Assembly (NCBI RefSeq): GCF_003182095.1
Contig: NZ_QGTJ01000006.1
Span: 124,001 to 188,000 of the forward strand
DNA length: 64,000 nt
DNA from: Plasticicumulans acidivorans
GTDB lineage: Bacteria > Pseudomonadota > Gammaproteobacteria > Competibacterales > Competibacteraceae
Reading direction: 5' to 3'
Shown here: one piece after another, positions 62,491-64,000 of the stretch
Numbering within the stretch: position 1 is the stretch's first letter
Layout: each line of letters begins with the position of its first letter
Translations under genes and position numbers: made by a program
The notes under the pieces: generated by a model
Databases searched by the model: none
Seen by the model: only the letters and a program-made list of their open reading frames with translations
What the model was told of the DNA's origin: nothing

Positions 62491-63672
62491 TCAGGCGCGG
62501 GCGGGCAGCAACCGGCGCATCGCCCACAGTCCGAACAGTGGACCCGGTGCAAGCAGCGGCAGCAATTCCCCGATCGGGTAATCCCTTACGAGGGAGCCGA
62601 GCAGCTGGATGCTGCCGATGCTGATGGTGAAGCCGATCGCGGTGACCCAGGTCAGCGTCGAACCGAGCAGCGCCGGCGGTGCCGCGCGCGCGGTCAAGGT
62701 CGAGAACTGCGGTGAATCGCCGACCACGGTAATGCCCCACAGCAGCAGATAAGCCAGAAAAGCGCTTTGCGACCAGCCGATCGCCAGCGGTGCCAGCAGG
62801 CAGCAGCCGCAGGAAACGCTGAGCTGCCAGTAGGCGACACGGGCGCTGCCCAGGCGCCCGCTCAGCTCGCCGCCGATGCCGCAGCCGAGCAGGCCGGCGG
62901 CGATCACGGTGAAGCTCCACAGCGGCACGTTGAGGGCGACGTCGTGCTGCAGCGCCCAGGCCTTGAGCAGCGCCGGCACGAAGGCCCACCAGGCGTACAG
63001 CTCCCACATGTGGCCGAAATAGCCGAAGGCTGCGGCGCGCAGCTCGCGGCCGCCGAAGATCTGGCGTACCGCGCGCGGATCGAAGCGGGCGCCTTTGCGC
63101 AGGTACGGGCCGTCCGGCACCAGCAGGAACATCGCCAGCCCGCCGAGCGCCGCCGCCAGTGACACTGCCGCCAGCACGCCGCCCCAGTGCAGCGTGGTGC
63201 CCAGCCCGCGCAGCAGATGCGGAAACGCCGTGCCGAGCACCAGCGCGCCGACCATCCAGCCGAGCGCGCGGCCGAGGCCGCTGGCGAACCAGCCGGCCGC
63301 GATCTTCATGCCGACCGGATAGATGCCGGCGAGGCAGAAGCCGGTGGCAAAGCGCAGCAGCAGCAGCGCCTCCAGGCTCGGCGGCAGCGCCACCAGCGCC
63401 AGATTGGCACCGGCGCCGAGCAGCGCGCAGCCAAAAAACACCTGCCGCGGCGAGAGGCGATCGGCCAGCGCCAGGATCGCGAAGCACAGCGTGCCGCTGA
63501 TGAAGCCGAGCTGCACCGCGCTGGTGACGTGGCCGAGAGCGGAGGCGGCCAGTCCCCAGTCGCGCTGCAGCTCCGGCAGGATCGCGTTACCGGCGAACCA
63601 CAGCGAGGTGCCGAAGAACTGCGCAAGGATGATGACCGGCAGGATGTGCCGGGGGCGTTCGTCACTGGGCAT
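62491..63672 (-). CDS. Major facilitator superfamily transporter
   Basis: 393 residues, twelve membrane helices. AQFFGTSLWFAGNAILPEL and GFCLAGIYPVGMKIAAGWF are typical of the large cyanate/nitrate-type MFS families, and the loop ALADRLSPRQVFFGCALLG is the usual A-motif region. The substrate cannot be read from sequence. It lies 82 bp upstream of moeA in the same direction; a link to molybdate or nitrate is only positional. Confidence 0.85.
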   Translation of the reverse strand: MPSDERPRHILPVIILAQFFGTSLWFAGNAILPELQRDWGLAASALGHVTSAVQLGFISGTLCFAILALADRLSPRQVFFGCALLGAGANLALVALPPSLEALLLLRFATGFCLAGIYPVGMKIAAGWFASGLGRALGWMVGALVLGTAFPHLLRGLGTTLHWGGVLAAVSLAAALGGLAMFLLVPDGPYLRKGARFDPRAVRQIFGGRELRAAAFGYFGHMWELYAWWAFVPALLKAWALQHDVALNVPLWSFTVIAAGLLGCGIGGELSGRLGSARVAYWQLSVSCGCCLLAPLAIGWSQSAFLAYLLLWGITVVGDSPQFSTLTARAAPPALLGSTLTWVTAIGFTISIGSIQLLGSLVRDYPIGELLPLLAPGPLFGLWAMRRLLPARA

Positions 63673-63817
63673 GGTGGTGGGCTCGTTGTCATTGTGGTGA
63701 TGGACCGGCGGATGGCGGCTGCCGGCGCCAGAATGCGGGGAAATCGCTGGCTTGACCGTTTTTATATCATCATCATTTTTTCAGCGAATAAACCCTCACC
63801 AACCTTCTACGCAGCGC

Positions 63818-64000
63818 TCACAGATCTGGATCCACCCAGTATTTCGTACCCTCGACAGCGCCTTTCGCCATCAGCCCGTCCTTGCTCAGCGGGTAGATGA
63901 GAATGCCGTCGCGCGACTCGACGTCGGTGACGTTGCCGCCGACACCGCCGGTCTGTGCCGTGGCGGTGGCGTTGCCGCCGAAGGTCCAGCCCTGGTCGAT
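63818..64000 (-). CDS. YSC84-like (SYLF-type) lipid-binding protein, C-terminal part
   Basis: Stop codon TGA at 63820-63818; the frame runs off the right edge, so about 60 C-terminal residues are seen: GWTFGGNATATAQTGG, GILIYPLSKDGLMAKGAVEG and TKYWVDPDL. Gly-rich strands ending in YPLxxxGL...GTKYW match the C-terminus of YSC84-related exported proteins. The bulk of the gene lies outside. Confidence 0.55.
   Translation of the reverse strand: MDQGWTFGGNATATAQTGGVGGNVTDVESRDGILIYPLSKDGLMAKGAVEGTKYWVDPDL

Overview
The window is about 69% GC by eye and carries densely packed bacterial chromosomal genes. Exosortase-A (PEP-CTERM) glycan genes, N-acetylglutaminylglutamine amide (NAGGN) osmolyte genes, a group 3b NiFe hydrogenase, a DNR-like regulator and an Escherichia-type LexA box together suggest a metabolically flexible, facultatively anaerobic gamma- or betaproteobacterium. 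That placement is inference; no rRNA gene or other taxonomic marker is present. I see no tRNA, rRNA, CRISPR array, insertion sequence or prophage.

Layout, left half. 1-6385: the end of a TPR protein built from eight near-identical 144-bp units, then a GT1-type glycosyltransferase, MoeB, a DUF985 cupin, a YdjC/ChbG deacetylase and a membrane GT2 glycosyltransferase. 6386-10946: lexA under a promoter that should give a leaderless mRNA, a small unknown gene, and a KefB-like antiporter / EEP hydrolase / DUF2726 operon. 11193-19916: an exosortase-A-associated glycan locus (amidotransferase, glycosyltransferase, O-ligase, polysaccharide deacetylase) that turns sharply AT-rich near 14.3 kb, followed by an opposed aminotransferase / acyltransferase / TPR operon. 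20050-27523: an EF-G-like GTPase, a PEP-CTERM protein, a hemerythrin-domain protein, a coupled macrodomain / split-barrel / split-barrel-GAF operon, and guanine deaminase. 27610-32203: a BMP-type nucleoside ABC transporter that reads toward the deaminase gene.

Layout, right half. 32368-37775: the NAGGN operon with a divergent MarR gene. 37818-44795: a PEP-CTERM SGNH hydrolase and a signalling cluster (Cache histidine kinase, REC-EAL phosphodiesterase, single REC, opposed GAF histidine kinase). 44947-48307: a DNR-like regulator opposite a hemerythrin / DUF2249 / membrane protein / small protein operon that looks like a nitric-oxide or low-oxygen response unit. 48314-53494: two DUF3617 paralogues around a voltage-gated-type ion channel, and a divergent pair of solute-binding protein and diguanylate cyclase. 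53598-58610: a complete group 3b NiFe hydrogenase operon with its own protease and an embedded cyclic-nucleotide-binding protein, closed by a strong terminator. 58740-64000: a lipoprotein, MoaB behind an FNR/DNR-type class II promoter, a Na+/H+ antiporter, MoeA, an MFS transporter and the end of a YSC84-like protein.

Three themes recur: surface polysaccharide and PEP-CTERM sorting, osmotic and ion homeostasis, and low-oxygen, NO or redox metabolism with molybdenum cofactor synthesis. The most notable features are the leaderless lexA promoter, the class II FNR/DNR promoter of moaB, the macrodomain/split-barrel operon, and the hydrogenase operon with a cyclic-nucleotide sensor lacking a DNA-binding domain.
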